Source: DATKDU01 sp035512595 (GTDB lineage: Bacteria > Planctomycetota > Planctomycetia > Pirellulales > Pirellulaceae). Taken from it: a DNA stretch of 5,266 bases. The stretch spans positions 1 through 5,266 of the forward strand of contig DATKDU010000531.1 in NCBI GenBank assembly GCA_035512595.1, in the 5' to 3' direction. The notes beneath the pieces are model-generated. The model saw only the letters and a list, made by a program, of their open reading frames with translations, searched no databases and was not told where the DNA came from. The position numbers were made by a program, and so were the translations under genes. Below, one piece after another: positions 5,189 through 5,266 of this stretch; position 1 is the stretch's first letter, and each line of letters opens with the position of its first letter.

Positions 5189-5266
5189 GGACTCGCGGAA
5201 TGTTTTTGTTTCGTCCCGTTGGGCTGCGCGAGCTCGAATTGATCGCGGCAACTGGCTGGCGCTCCT
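5185..5266 (+). CDS. Start of a small conserved protein (RPVGLxELELIAATGWR type), cut by the window end
   Basis: The first 27 codons of an open frame, from an ATG that overlaps the HD-hydrolase stop by ATGA to the window end: MRTRGMFLFRPVGLRELELI, then AATGWRS. The LxRPVGLxELxLIAATGW opening resembles, from memory, a family of roughly 110-residue bacterial proteins often labelled ADP-ribosylation/crystallin J1, a label of uncertain meaning. A second in-frame ATG at 5200 (MFLFRPVG) has GAGG about 9 nt before it and would give a start nearer the family pattern, so the true start may be there. The overlap indicates one operon with the hydrolase. The remainder is not visible, and no function is assigned. 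Confidence 0.6.
   Translation, partial: MRTRGMFLFRPVGLRELELIAATGWRS

Overview
This is a moderately to highly GC-rich bacterial segment. The gene set (a YjcH/ActP-type acetate uptake pair, a prenyltransferase-repeat protein, a MESH1-like HD hydrolase and an IS3-family end) would suit a planctomycete of the Pirellulales type. That placement is an inference from gene content and style; there is no rRNA or marker gene to settle it.

Left part, 1 to about 1230, is accessory DNA. The window opens inside an IS3-family insertion sequence whose OrfA-like transposase reads leftward off the edge; the end of the element lies near 258-260. Directly beyond it an open frame with no good start (261-641) looks like the 3' remnant of a gene cut by the element, and its base composition is lower in GC than the core genes. 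Next comes a compact toxin-antitoxin-like pair (740-1227): a BrnT/DUF4258-like small protein followed by an acidic partner, overlapping by ATGA. It is preceded by a good sigma70-type promoter whose -35 hexamer sits at the centre of a small inverted repeat.

Middle part, 1279-4514, is core-like. A plus-strand alpha/alpha-toroid protein (prenyltransferase/squalene-oxidase repeats) meets head-on, with 7 bp between stop codons, a two-gene minus-strand operon: a DUF485 small membrane protein (YjcH-like) and a sodium:solute symporter of the ActP (cation/acetate) branch. The two reading frames overlap by 11 nt. The symporter carries a large hydrophilic insert absent from E. coli ActP. The toroid protein keeps the Asp but appears to have lost the Cys and His that bind zinc in protein prenyltransferases.

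Right part, 4515-5266: a 161-bp divergent intergenic region separates the acetate operon from a plus-strand single-domain HD hydrolase of the MESH1/small-alarmone-hydrolase type with its metal and catalytic residues intact. It overlaps by 4 nt a downstream gene that runs off the window. The yjcH-like gene has no Shine-Dalgarno sequence and a -10-like hexamer only 7 nt from its ATG, so it may be leaderless.

I found no CRISPR array, RNA gene or clearly new defence system. The more unusual points are the symporter insert, the degenerate zinc site, the toxin-antitoxin control region and the gene cut by the IS.
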